The position numbers and the translations under genes are program-made. Positions 31,054 to 40,283 of a stretch of DNA of 64,000 nucleotides are shown one piece after another; the stretch's first letter is position 1, and each line of letters starts with the position of its first letter. Source of the DNA: Puia sp963703355 (GTDB taxonomy: Bacteria > Bacteroidota > Bacteroidia > Chitinophagales > Chitinophagaceae); contig OY969813.1 in assembly GCA_963703355.1 (NCBI GenBank), positions 124,001-188,000 of the forward strand. The letters are read 5' to 3'. Below the pieces are notes generated by a model, which did not search any database, was not told where the DNA came from, and saw nothing but the letters and a program-made list of their open reading frames with translations.

Positions 31054-32016
31054 CTATTTAGCGGGGGTGATGATAATATTTCTGAAATCGATAGCTCCGT
31101 GATCTCCCTGAATCATAATTGGCCCAGGTTCACCTTCATTACTATCCAGCGCTCCGCCGGTTATGCCAGGAATTACCTGGTTACATATAACTGTTTTGCC
31201 ATTTACTGCCAGGCTAACGAGTCTGCCAACCAGCGTAACATCGTAAGATTGCCATTCGCCGGCATCTTTAGCCATCATATCAGTAGGAACAAGAAATCCA
31301 TAAATCGCTCCCAGAAGATCTCTGGAAGGTTCCATTCCTTTGCTATCGACTATCTGTATTTCGTACCGTCCGCGCAGGTATACACCGCTGTTACTTCCTT
31401 TTGGATAGCGGAATTCTATATGTAGTTTAAAATCATTGAAAAGCTGATCTGTCATAATATTTGAGCCAGAAGCCGGGCTCCTCATAATACCATCTTCGAC
31501 CTTCCATTGATTCGGGCCGTTTGTGTGCCATCCTTTAAGATCAGTACCGTCAAATAATTTGACTTCTTCTCCCCACACCGGATCGGATTGTCTCCTGAGG
31601 CCAGGCGCGCGCTTGCCAATTAAAGTAAATTTTTTACCATTGGATTCAATGACTGTTCCTGATAAGCTATCTCCCTGAAAAACTGCTTCGAATATTAGAT
31701 CATTGGGTGAGCGATCCCATTGAGGCGGGATGGCGAAATTCAATTTCGTGCCATCAAAATTTACTTTTGAAATCGGTCTGGCGCTGCCACCTGCTGCTAC
31801 ATATTGACCAACCAGTGTGCTTAATCCAGAATGATGAACCTCCAGCCAGGCAGGCGAAGTTTTTCCATCGTTCACCAACGTAAGGTCCCACCGACCTTCA
31901 AGCGGTGATTCGAAATGGGGTGAGTGATAAATAGAATTCCCAGAAACGTTTTTGTTTATGGAAAGGCAACAAATGAAAACCAACAGGCAGCGACTCATTA
32001 AAAATAGTTTATTCAT
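31054..32016 (-). CDS. DUF1080 (3-keto-disaccharide hydrolase family) secreted protein
   Basis: The 320-residue product starts at the Met before NKLFLMSR; the longer frame to 32112 would overlap the neighbouring gene and hide the signal peptide. After the signal peptide comes a small beta-domain (about 35-130, LEGRWDLTLV), then a DUF1080 domain: VKLFDGTDLKGWHTNG, QWKVEDGIMRSP, FKLHIEFRYPKGSNSGVYLRGRYEIQI, and FRNIIITP at the end. DUF1080 is a laminin-G-like fold; some members hydrolyse 3-keto-glycosides. It probably acts in the periplasm. It lies 67 bp after the metallo-hydrolase gene and may share its transcript. Confidence 0.87.
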   Translation of the reverse strand: MNKLFLMSRCLLVFICCLSINKNVSGNSIYHSPHFESPLEGRWDLTLVNDGKTSPAWLEVHHSGLSTLVGQYVAAGGSARPISKVNFDGTKLNFAIPPQWDRSPNDLIFEAVFQGDSLSGTVIESNGKKFTLIGKRAPGLRRQSDPVWGEEVKLFDGTDLKGWHTNGPNQWKVEDGIMRSPASGSNIMTDQLFNDFKLHIEFRYPKGSNSGVYLRGRYEIQIVDSKGMEPSRDLLGAIYGFLVPTDMMAKDAGEWQSYDVTLVGRLVSLAVNGKTVICNQVIPGITGGALDSNEGEPGPIMIQGDHGAIDFRNIIITPAK

Positions 32017-32083
32017 AAAATCAAAATTTGACGAAGTAAGATTCGGCTCAGACAAAACCCCGTTATACCACAAGACAATAAAA

Positions 32084-33178
32084 TTAAGAAATCCTTTCCC
32101 ACCATAAGTCAAATACTTGTTCCGTATCCAGATCGACTTTTTGTCCGATCATGGGATGCAGGAGATCTACATTTCGTTGGTCTGCTTCTTTTTTTATTCG
32201 AATGATGGGATCATTCCATGCATGGACGGATAGTGAGAACTTTGACCAATGAACGGGTAATAATTTTTTGGCCCGAAGATCCACTGAAGCCTGCACCGTT
32301 TCTTCGGGCGTCATGTGAATGTATCTCCAGTTCTTGTCATATTGTCCGTCTTCTAATATAGCCAGATCGAATGGACCGAATTTGTCCCCTGCTATTTTGA
32401 AATGTGTGTCGTATCCTGAATCACCACCAATAAAAATTCTTTTGGAGGGGGTCGACAAAATAAAAGACATCCATAAACTTCCGTTTCTTTTGAATCCCCG
32501 ACCGGAAAAATGTCTGGCCGGAACGGTATTTACGGTAAAACCTTCATCCAGGAACACTTTTTCATTCCAGTCTTTTTCTTCAATGATATTGATATCGTAA
32601 CCCCATGATTGAAGATGTGCAGCTACACCAAGACCGGTTATTATTTTTCTGATTTTTGACTTTAGACGCAAAACGGTTTTATAATCAAGGTGATCCCAAT
32701 GATCGTGGGTGATAAATAAATAATCAATAGTTGGGAAGTCATCCGTTGTATAAATATCTGATCCCTTGAAACTTTTGGTAGTAAACCGAAGGGGAGAGGC
32801 ATTCCCGCTAAAAACGGGATCAACGAGGATTGTCTTGCCATCAATCTGCATAAAATAGGAAGAATGACCAAACCATACCAAAACATTTTTATAGGGTTCC
32901 AGGTTGAGAAGGTTAGTTTTTACAGAGGGAAGTGTCAAGGAAGGTTTTTTATTTTTTGTCTTATCAAATAAAAATTCTTTAAGAACTTTGAAATAGCTAC
33001 CGTCTTCACTAAGCATAGGAGTATCACTGAGGTTCTGAAACTGACCGTTCTGATAATTTAGAGAATGTCGAATTTTTCTTAGTCGCTGTCCGGCAGGTGG
33101 GGCGCCAAAACGTGCGGTGTGCATAAATAGATAAATCGCCGTTATAGAAATTAATATGATTAAAGCGAAAATGAGCAT
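32084..33178 (-). CDS. Metallo-beta-lactamase-fold hydrolase (NAPE-PLD/UlaG-like)
   Basis: The 364-residue protein has an N-terminal membrane anchor (about 1-18) and an MBL-fold domain. The metal motif THDHWDHLD gives His158, His160, Asp162 and His163; further ligands are probably in ARHFSGRG, GGDSGYD and LPVHWSKF. The layout (WFGHSSYFMQIDGKTILVDPVFS) matches the NAPE-phospholipase D-like branch, which hydrolyses phosphodiesters or related bonds. It probably faces the periplasm. It is divergent from the Omp85-like gene (150 bp between the starts) and precedes the DUF1080 gene on the same strand. Confidence 0.88.
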   Translation of the reverse strand: MLIFALIILISITAIYLFMHTARFGAPPAGQRLRKIRHSLNYQNGQFQNLSDTPMLSEDGSYFKVLKEFLFDKTKNKKPSLTLPSVKTNLLNLEPYKNVLVWFGHSSYFMQIDGKTILVDPVFSGNASPLRFTTKSFKGSDIYTTDDFPTIDYLFITHDHWDHLDYKTVLRLKSKIRKIITGLGVAAHLQSWGYDINIIEEKDWNEKVFLDEGFTVNTVPARHFSGRGFKRNGSLWMSFILSTPSKRIFIGGDSGYDTHFKIAGDKFGPFDLAILEDGQYDKNWRYIHMTPEETVQASVDLRAKKLLPVHWSKFSLSVHAWNDPIIRIKKEADQRNVDLLHPMIGQKVDLDTEQVFDLWWERIS

Positions 33179-33265
33179 GAGTTTGTTTGATGGCAGGTAA
33201 AGATATACATCAATAGCTCATGATTGGCAAGTGGTGCTGCAACTAAAAAACAGGTCAGCACATTT

Positions 33266-33273
33266 CAAACATA
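33266..33273 (-). promoter_or_regulatory. Putative -7 promoter element of the metallo-hydrolase gene
   Basis: On the minus strand this reads TATGTTTG, an exact TAnnTTTG match located in the divergent spacer, about 90 bp before the start codon. Confidence 0.3.
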
Positions 33274-33328
33274 TTCAGAAAAACGGGCTAAATTCATGCG
33301 CCTTTATTCGCTCAATAAATAACCAACA

Positions 33329-34479
33329 TTGAGAATATTGCTCATCCTTTTCGGAATGCTATTTTGTTGCGACCAAATCATGGCGCAAAATTCTGTGAAC
33401 AATGTCAAGGATTCCATTCCCAATTCCAAAATAAAAAAAGACAGTTTGTCTGGGTTTGACAGATTCAACAAAAAAGCGGAACATCTTTTTAAGATTCTAC
33501 CTGTACCTATTTATTCCTATTCTCCTGAAGCTGGCAATATTTACGGACTGGCGAAATTCAATGTATTTGATTTGTCGAAAAAAGACACCATTTCGAAAGC
33601 TTCGAAGTTGTCGGGTGTATTTACAGCTTCGACGTTGCACAGAATCAATGCCTCGATCGCAACCCAATTGGTATTCGATGAAAACAAATATGTGCTCATC
33701 AGTTATGTGAATTATAAAAAAGAGCCGGAGTATATCTGGGAGATCGGAAATACGATCACCAATGACCCCGAGCAGGATGTTATTAATCGATTTGTATTTG
33801 CGGGTACTGCACTGAGATTGGTAGCCAAAAATTTTTATGTAGGAATACCATTTGATGTTTCACACTATTTCGATATTCAGGCTGACAGCGGAAGTTTTTT
33901 GATAGAAGATAGTGTGTTGGGACTTAAAGGTGGTACCAGTATTGGATTCGGAATTGCGGCTGCATATGATACCCGTAATAACCGTTACAATCCATTGCAT
34001 GGATCGTATATTCTTGCAACTGGATTATTTTACCCGGGAAGTCTGGGGCCTTATGCCTTTTCTAAATTTTCTATTGACGCAAGAAAATATCTAAACCCGT
34101 TTAATAAAAATGTTATTGCAGGACAAATAACGACCAGTTACGCGAACGGACAGGTGCCTTTTTATGAACTTCCACAAATGGGAGGTGCGAGCCAGATGCG
34201 AGGATATTATGAAGGTGGTTTAAGAGACAATGTGCTGTTAGATGCGCAAATTGAATTACGTATTCCAGTGTGGAATATTTTCGGCGTGGTAGGTTGGTTT
34301 GGGTAGGGCAGGTGGCCAATTCGTACAGTCAGGTCGCGATAGACGAGTTTCATTTATCTTACGGACCGGGTCTCCGCATAATGGTAGATTCAAAACATCA
34401 AACGAATTTGCGTTTTGACTTTGGCTTTGGACCGAATGGTATTAAAGGATTCAATATTAATTTTGGGGAGGCTTTTTGA
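33329..34479 (+). pseudogene. Omp85/BamA-type surface antigen barrel, frameshifted near the 3' end
   Basis: The gene starts at TTG (33329) and gives a signal peptide ending in MAQN. The product is a Bac_surface_Ag-type barrel without visible POTRA domains (EAGNIYGLAKFNVFDL, AAYDTRNNRYNPLHGSYILATG, LPQMGGASQMRGYYEGGLRD). Frame 2 stops at a TAG at 34304-34306 after GWFG. The -1 frame continues from there with VGQVANSYSQVAIDEFHLSYG and ends in GFNINFGEAF, exactly the missing final strands with the C-terminal aromatic. One extra G in the GGG at 34301-34303 would restore a 383-residue protein. It is either a true frameshift or a sequencing error. Confidence 0.87.
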
Positions 34480-34577
34480 AAATGGGATTTTGTCATTTTT
34501 CAAATTCTTAATGTATTACACTTTGGTACGTATTGTGTTGATTCAACCCTATATTTTCTTTTGCTTAAGTTAGTTCG

Positions 34578-36953
34578 ATGAATAAAGCGCGGTTATTTTA
34601 TTTACTCTTAGGCATAATGTTGAAATTTTCAATTGTCCGGGGTCAAAACCTCGACTCTTCCATTTTAACCCATACCTGGAAAGCCTCCTGGATCTGCGTT
34701 CCCGGAGAATCTGCGACGGCTTATGGTGCTTACCTGTTTCGGAAGTCATTGAATTTATCTTCTAAACCGGAGTCTTTTATTATTCATGTGTCTGCTGATA
34801 ACAGATACAAACTTTTTATCAATGGAAACCAGGTTTTGCTTGGACCCGCGCGAGGCGACCTGGACCACTGGAATTTTGAAACCCTCGATATTTCTTCTTC
34901 TTTGCACGCTGGCGAAAATATTATATCAGCGCTTGTATGGAATGAAGGCGAATGGAGAGCTGAAGGTCAAATCTCATTGCGTACTGCTTTTATTCTGATG
35001 GGTGACGGAAGCGCCCAAATCTTAAATACAAACAATACGTGGAAATGCATTGCCGATAGCTCCATCCATCCACTGCCTTTTGTTACGAGTACTTATTACG
35101 TTGCCGGTCCTGGCGAGTTAATCAAAATGAAGTACGACCAGGGAGCATGGCAATCGCTGTCATATAACGATAGTGATTGGGAAAACGCACAACTGATTTC
35201 TCCCGGAATTCCAAAAGACATAATCGGAGGTTATGGAACAGTTAGCAGTTGGTTATTGGTTCCAACTGTTATCCCTTCAATGGAGTTAAAAACGCAATCC
35301 TTGGTAAAAGTGCGACAGTCATCTGGAATCAGCCTACCGGAAAGTTTATATTCTTCTAAAAAATCTATCACGATACCCCCAAATAAAATCGTTACTATTT
35401 TATTGGATCAGACTTTTTTAACCAATGCTTATCCGACCATAGTCTTCAGCGGGGGAACCGGCTCGGGGTTGTCATTAAGTTATGCTGAATCGCTGTTTTC
35501 AACTTATCCTTCCAAAGGCAATCGCAATGAAACAGATGGAAAAACCTTTATTGGTCGTATGGACAGTATTATTTCTAATGGCAAGAGAAATCAGACATTC
35601 ACCCCATTTACTTTCAGAACTTACCGTTATTTACAATTGAGAATAACTACAAGAGACGAGCCGCTCACGATTGAAGATATTTATGGAACTGCAACCGGAT
35701 ATCCATTTCAGATGAAAGCAAGTCTGGAATCAGAAAACCCGGAATTGAGAAGCATATTGGAAATCGGTTGGCGAACCGCGAGGTTATGTGCCATGGAAAC
35801 CTATATGGATTGCCCCTATTATGAGCAGTTACAATATATCGGTGATGCCAGGATTCAGGCTTTGATTTCATATTATAATAGTGGCGATGAAAGACTCCTG
35901 AAAAATGCCATGAATGAAATGGATAATTCACGCAGACCTGAAGGAGTTACATTGAGCCGACATCCTTCTTTCACTCCGCAATATATTCCCACCTTCTCAC
36001 TTTGGTATATCGGAATGTTGCATGACTATATGATGTACGGACGAGATAGTTCATTCGTAAAAAATAAGATCGCAGGCACGCGACTCATATTGAATTATTT
36101 TAGAAATTATCAAGGCGCTGATGGTTCTGTAAAAAACGTACCGTACTGGATGTTTACAGATTGGGTGAACGCCAAAGACTGGAGTTCGGGAACCGGACCA
36201 ACTGGGTACGATGGAAGCTCTTCACTGATTGATCTCCAACTGTTGTGGGCGTATGAGTTGGCAGCTGATCTGGAATCTGTTTATGGTATGGCTGACTATG
36301 CCAAACTGTACAATCATTATGCGGATGAACTAAAGCATATTATAATAATTAAATACTGGGATAATACCCGCAGGTTATTTGCTGACAGAATTGAGAAGGA
36401 TTTGTTTTCCCAACATGCAAATGCCCTGGCCATTTTAACGGGAATTGTTGACAGCGTTGACGCTGATAAATTGGCCAGTCAAATTTTATCTGATACTTCT
36501 TTGGCTCCTGCTTCTATTTATTTTAAATATTATTTACACAGTGCCTACATAAAAGCCGGGAAAGGTAATGAGTATTTAAATTGGCTTGGTAAATGGCGCG
36601 AAAATATAAAAATGGGAATGACAACCTGGGCCGAGATGTCTGATATTAATAATTCCCGATCTGATTGCCATGCATGGGGGGCAAGTCCGAATATCGAGTT
36701 TTTCAGAACCATATTGGGAATCGACAGTGATGCGCCAGGATTTCGAAAAGTAAAGATTGAGCCACATTTGGGTTCCCTGAAAAATATACAAGGTGAAATT
36801 CCTCATCCACAGGGTAAAATTAAAACCGCATATGTCTTTGAAGGCGGCAAATGGAAAATCCATATTATTTTACCTGAAAAAACAACCGGACGATTTGTCT
36901 GGCAAAATAAATCCTATTCTCTGGCGCAGGGAGTAAACGATTTTAACTTTTAA
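34578..36953 (+). CDS. GH78-family alpha-L-rhamnosidase-like protein
   Basis: This 791-residue secreted protein has a signal peptide (to about residue 22), an N-terminal beta-sandwich that binds sugars (FIIHVSADNRYKLFINGNQ), further beta-domains, an (alpha/alpha)6 catalytic domain and a C-terminal beta-domain (GFRKVKIEPHLGSL). The catalytic signature ETYMDCPYYEQLQYIGDAR (Asp411 region) matches the GH78 DCP.RE..GW.GDA motif in modified form. The family removes terminal alpha-L-rhamnose from plant and bacterial glycans. No transporter or other rhamnose genes lie nearby. It stands alone on the plus strand. Confidence 0.87.
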   Translation: MNKARLFYLLLGIMLKFSIVRGQNLDSSILTHTWKASWICVPGESATAYGAYLFRKSLNLSSKPESFIIHVSADNRYKLFINGNQVLLGPARGDLDHWNFETLDISSSLHAGENIISALVWNEGEWRAEGQISLRTAFILMGDGSAQILNTNNTWKCIADSSIHPLPFVTSTYYVAGPGELIKMKYDQGAWQSLSYNDSDWENAQLISPGIPKDIIGGYGTVSSWLLVPTVIPSMELKTQSLVKVRQSSGISLPESLYSSKKSITIPPNKIVTILLDQTFLTNAYPTIVFSGGTGSGLSLSYAESLFSTYPSKGNRNETDGKTFIGRMDSIISNGKRNQTFTPFTFRTYRYLQLRITTRDEPLTIEDIYGTATGYPFQMKASLESENPELRSILEIGWRTARLCAMETYMDCPYYEQLQYIGDARIQALISYYNSGDERLLKNAMNEMDNSRRPEGVTLSRHPSFTPQYIPTFSLWYIGMLHDYMMYGRDSSFVKNKIAGTRLILNYFRNYQGADGSVKNVPYWMFTDWVNAKDWSSGTGPTGYDGSSSLIDLQLLWAYELAADLESVYGMADYAKLYNHYADELKHIIIIKYWDNTRRLFADRIEKDLFSQHANALAILTGIVDSVDADKLASQILSDTSLAPASIYFKYYLHSAYIKAGKGNEYLNWLGKWRENIKMGMTTWAEMSDINNSRSDCHAWGASPNIEFFRTILGIDSDAPGFRKVKIEPHLGSLKNIQGEIPHPQGKIKTAYVFEGGKWKIHIILPEKTTGRFVWQNKSYSLAQGVNDFNF

Positions 36954-37041
36954 ATCGTTAATTGAGTGCACACCTAAATTTTCATTTTAGAAACGTTTTT
37001 TATTATCATCATATACTTAATCATAGGCAGGAAATAAAATA

Positions 37042-37251
37042 ATGGAAAAGAAACATTCGACTTTAAAATGTATTATTTGCGGATCAACATTGTACAATAC
37101 AGATCAGTGTTTAACTGAATACAGCTTCCATTGTTCTTCACCCGAAGCTAAGTTTTGGGACTACGACCGGGGAAGTTCCGATCAGGCGAAAGCCAAAAAT
37201 CACTGGGATGAGTCCAGGCAGGAGATCCCTAATGATAAAAAAGATCATTAA
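37042..37251 (+). CDS. Small Cys-containing (zinc-ribbon-like) protein
   Basis: The 69-residue protein has four Cys in a ribbon-like arrangement: C10-x2-C13, then C23 and C31 (with His30). The remainder is hydrophilic. It probably binds a metal ion and is cytoplasmic. I do not recognise a named family. It lies 88 bp after the rhamnosidase gene and could be in its transcript. Its small size limits certainty, but the spaced cysteines support a real gene. Confidence 0.55.
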   Translation: MEKKHSTLKCIICGSTLYNTDQCLTEYSFHCSSPEAKFWDYDRGSSDQAKAKNHWDESRQEIPNDKKDH

Positions 37252-37300
37252 ATCGCTTTTGCAGCAGATTTTGTATCAATCCCTTTGTGAAATCAAGGCT

Positions 37301-38908
37301 TTACCATTTTTCAGTTCTATCAGACATGAAAATCAATTCTTCTGCATCCGGTAGTCGTTGTTTCCCTGAGTTTTTATCAAACACCATAGCAGGTAAGTCT
37401 TTTGTATTAAATACCGGCCATTCGGGCAGACCTGGCCCATTTGGATTTGAGCTGGTAATGAAATTTATCCAATAATCCGACATTTGGCTGGCTAAATGAA
37501 AATCGGCAGTTTCCCAGGGACGATAAAGAAATTTGAGGTTATCCATGATATAGGCTACTTCGCCGGTATGAAAGGCCCCATATTTGACATACTCTCCGGT
37601 AGCAGGTAGTTTTCTCGCAAAGTAATAAACGTACACGGGCGATTTTGATTCGGCAGTTTGTATTACCGCCCATTTATAACCGGAAACAGCAAAAGTCAGA
37701 TCACGACTTAATTTGATTTCGGATCTCGACCATTCATCATCAGTTCCTGCAGGATAGTATTTCAAAAACAAATCGGCCTCCTTACCATATTTTTTTCTCG
37801 CATTTTCCTGAAAAGCTTCTTTGTTTTTAGCTCTATCAGGAAAACTCTCATCAGCGTTCCAGCCTGTTATAATGGGAACGTGATTTTCTATGCCTTTGGC
37901 AAAAATTTCAGACACGGATGCTGGCAGAACATAGCCATCAATAATAGGAGCATAACGGAAAACAGTTTTTATCAAATCCTCCGCAGGAACCTTGCGGAGA
38001 CTATCCAGCGATCCTGCATGAACTGCCGCGCCCACCCGTAGACCCTGTTGTTCTGCCTCCCGGAGATCCATAGAATACTTAGTGAACATCGATCCGCTTT
38101 CTGAAATTCCTTTATTAAAAAGATTCCTGGCAAGCGGAGACGCGATAAGACAGTTTACGCTCATGGAACCGGCGGACTGACCGGCGATGGTAATATTATC
38201 CGGATCGCCGCCAAATGATGCAATATTGCGTTTCAGCCACTTTAAAGCGGCAATCTGATCGAGTAAGCCGTAATTGCCTGATGCCTTATCGGCTGACTCT
38301 TTAGTCAATTCGGGATGAGCCAGGAATCCAAATACGCCCACCCTATAATTGACAGATACAAATATGATTCCTTTTTTTGCCATGGCTTCACCATCATAAA
38401 TGGGAACAGCCGTTCCCCCGCTCATAAAAGCACCCCCATATATCCATACTAAAACAGGTTTTTTTTCGCCTTCTTTGGCCTTTGTCCAAATATTTAAATA
38501 AAGGCAATCTTCACTGATTGGTTTTTCCGGAATAAGAAATTCTGAGGTGTAGACCATGAAAGGTACCGGTTTTGATTGCATAGGGCTTGGACCAAAGCTT
38601 TCACATTTTCTTATTCCCTTCCAGACTGCTACTGGCTGGGGAGCCTTCCATCTTAAATTTCCAATGGGTGGCGCGGCGTAAGGAATGCCCTTATAAGCAA
38701 TTACGTCATTGGTTTCCGCTTTTAAACCAGATACAAGTCCGGCGTCCGTACTAACCGGTTCAATATCTTGGTGATTATTTAATGGGACCTTGAAAGAGAA
38801 TCCAGCTAATAAAATAACAGCTGCAGTCAGGTAACAAAAAAATATAATTATCTTTTTCAAATGCACTGAATTGAAATATTTAAAGTTTTGAAGTTCGTAC
38901 AAATTCAA
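37301..38908 (-). CDS. Type-B carboxylesterase
   Basis: The 535-residue protein has the complete type-B esterase layout: a membrane signal segment (about 18-38), AYKGIPYAAPPIGNLRW, the oxyanion-hole GGAF, EDCLYLNIW, the nucleophile elbow GQSAGS (Ser245), the acidic residue in NADES, and the histidine in GAFHTGEVAY. It hydrolyses ester bonds, probably in the periplasm. The ATG start gives 16 residues ahead of a more usual signal peptide; a TTG at 38858-38860 is an alternative start. It is a paralogue of the truncated gene at 1-809. It has no operon partner. Confidence 0.92.
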   Translation of the reverse strand: MNLYELQNFKYFNSVHLKKIIIFFCYLTAAVILLAGFSFKVPLNNHQDIEPVSTDAGLVSGLKAETNDVIAYKGIPYAAPPIGNLRWKAPQPVAVWKGIRKCESFGPSPMQSKPVPFMVYTSEFLIPEKPISEDCLYLNIWTKAKEGEKKPVLVWIYGGAFMSGGTAVPIYDGEAMAKKGIIFVSVNYRVGVFGFLAHPELTKESADKASGNYGLLDQIAALKWLKRNIASFGGDPDNITIAGQSAGSMSVNCLIASPLARNLFNKGISESGSMFTKYSMDLREAEQQGLRVGAAVHAGSLDSLRKVPAEDLIKTVFRYAPIIDGYVLPASVSEIFAKGIENHVPIITGWNADESFPDRAKNKEAFQENARKKYGKEADLFLKYYPAGTDDEWSRSEIKLSRDLTFAVSGYKWAVIQTAESKSPVYVYYFARKLPATGEYVKYGAFHTGEVAYIMDNLKFLYRPWETADFHLASQMSDYWINFITSSNPNGPGLPEWPVFNTKDLPAMVFDKNSGKQRLPDAEELIFMSDRTEKW

Positions 38909-39103
38909 GTTTTTTCAAATTTGATCTTCATCACGTGTGATATACGGCTAATGAAGAGCATTGCGTTCAAAATTCATTTATGAAACCAACTTTATTTTGT
39001 AACTTTTGAAATCAGAGATATAAAAAAGCAATGCGTTTGTGCCTGCCGGTGTCGCCTGGCTTCATCTCAACATACTTCAGACGATACGGCTTAAATTTAA
39101 AAT

Positions 39104-39313
39104 ATGAAAAACTGGTTGAAGGGAAACAAATTGCTATTGGCCGGAATTTTGCTTGGCTGTATGGGAGGTTATGGGTATTACTATTTTATTGGTTGTACAA
39201 ACGGCACGTGTTTTATCAGTTCTAAACCAATGAATAGTATTCTTTATTTTGGTCTTATGGGAGCCCTGTTTTCAAGTTTATTTAAAAAGACTTCAAATGG
39301 AAACACAAAATGA
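39104..39313 (+). CDS. DUF6132 small membrane protein
   Basis: The 69-residue protein has two hydrophobic helices (about 9-30 and 43-58) separated by a GCTNGTCFISSKP loop. The Cys31-x4-Cys36 pair sits next to the membrane, and this GCxxGxC element with a following SNP/SKP-like motif is typical of DUF6132. The 3' end overlaps the thioredoxin gene by 17 bp, so the two are translationally coupled. The function of the family is not known; the pairing suggests a redox link (inference). Confidence 0.75.
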   Translation: MKNWLKGNKLLLAGILLGCMGGYGYYYFIGCTNGTCFISSKPMNSILYFGLMGALFSSLFKKTSNGNTK

Positions 39314-39611
39314 ACGGAGAACATTTTCTGATCTGATAAAAGGAGAAAAACCTGTTTTAGTTGATTTCTCTGCGGAATGGTGCGGACCTTGTAAAATGAT
39401 GCCACCCATACTAAAAGAACTTAAACAAATGACGGGAGAAGACCTGACCATATTGAAAATGGACATCGATAAAAACCCTAAAATAGCCGCTGCTTACGGT
39501 ATTCAAAGTGTTCCAACAATGATACTGTTTAAGAAAGGTGAAATAAAATGGCGCCAGAGTGGAGTGTTACCGGCAAATCAAATACGATCCGCCATTCTCC
39601 CTTCAATGTGA
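39297..39611 (+). CDS. Thioredoxin
   Basis: The 104-residue protein starts at the Met before ETQNERRTF. An upstream frame extension to 39249 runs inside the DUF6132 gene and is not used. It has the thioredoxin fold: LVDFSAEWCGPCKMMPPIL with the Cys29-Gly-Pro-Cys32 active site, KMDIDKNPKIAAAYGIQSVPTMILFKKG and a conserved cis-Pro in VPT. It reduces disulfides in the cytoplasm; no signal peptide is seen. It overlaps the DUF6132 gene and is followed 38 bp later by the START-domain gene. Confidence 0.92.
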   Translation: METQNERRTFSDLIKGEKPVLVDFSAEWCGPCKMMPPILKELKQMTGEDLTILKMDIDKNPKIAAAYGIQSVPTMILFKKGEIKWRQSGVLPANQIRSAILPSM

Positions 39612-39649
39612 TTTTTAAGGAAAGTTTGTACTCATAATAATTTATACCA

Positions 39650-40273
39650 TTGAAAATAATTTCATTGCTCTTATTGCTATTTCCTTTTCGGTTCGATTTG
39701 TACGATCAGCCTAACTGGACAATAGAGAAAGAAAAAGACGGTATCAGAATAAGCAGTCGACCCGCGGCTTCTTCACAATTTAATGATATCCGGGTTGAAC
39801 TGGACCTTCCGGGAACTATTGATCAGCTAAAGAAAATATTGCTTGATGTGGATCACTATAATGAATGGAGTTACGCAACGAAGAAATCGACATTAATAAA
39901 ACAAATCAGCCCTGGTAAACTAATCTATTATTCCGAATTTGAAGTTCCATGGCCTGCAACAAACCGGTATTTCTACGCAAACATAGACCTAAAAGAAGAT
40001 ACGGTCGGGCACACGATAAATATGATCGCGGTAAATTTAAAAAATTATGCACCTGTACAAAAAGATTTGGTAGAAGTAACGTCAACCCACGGTAACTGGA
40101 AAATTACTACCCTGTCAAAAAAATCAATTCATGTAGACTATATGCTGGAATTGAATCCTGGGGGCACATTGCCGTCCTGGATCATTAATATGTTTGCAAC
40201 CAAGGGCCCTTTTGAAACATTTGAAAACATAAAAAAGAAGATGACCGACCTAAATGCGGGGAAGGGAAATTAG
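39650..40273 (+). CDS. START/SRPBCC-domain secreted protein
   Basis: The 207-residue protein starts at TTG (no in-frame ATG is close) and has a short signal peptide (KIISLLLLLFPFRFDL). The rest is a START-type lipid-binding domain: WTIEKEKDGIRISSRPAAS, LLDVDHYNEWSYATKKSTL, PWPATNRYFYANI, HGNWKITTLSKKSIHVDYML and GGTLPSWIINMFATKGPFETF. These match the START/polyketide-cyclase superfamily, which binds hydrophobic ligands. It is probably exported to the periplasm or outer membrane. It is the third gene after DUF6132 and thioredoxin and may be in the same transcript. Confidence 0.83.
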   Translation: MKIISLLLLLFPFRFDLYDQPNWTIEKEKDGIRISSRPAASSQFNDIRVELDLPGTIDQLKKILLDVDHYNEWSYATKKSTLIKQISPGKLIYYSEFEVPWPATNRYFYANIDLKEDTVGHTINMIAVNLKNYAPVQKDLVEVTSTHGNWKITTLSKKSIHVDYMLELNPGGTLPSWIINMFATKGPFETFENIKKKMTDLNAGKGN

Positions 40274-40283
40274 TAGCAACACA

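Noticed and set aside
30982..31425. Plus-strand 147-residue frame over the DUF1080 3' end
   Set aside because: It runs antisense to a well-supported gene, starts inside the inverted repeat and has no recognisable domain.
34296..34306. Programmed -1 ribosomal frameshift at TTTGGG
   Set aside because: A -1 slip would give the correct continuation, but the heptamer is not of the X-XXY-YYZ type and no stimulating hairpin is obvious. A deletion of one G is simpler.
34270..34479. Separate 69-residue gene after the Omp85-like stop codon
   Set aside because: It begins within the upstream coding region and its sequence is simply the -1 frame continuation of the barrel; it is reported as part of the frameshifted gene.
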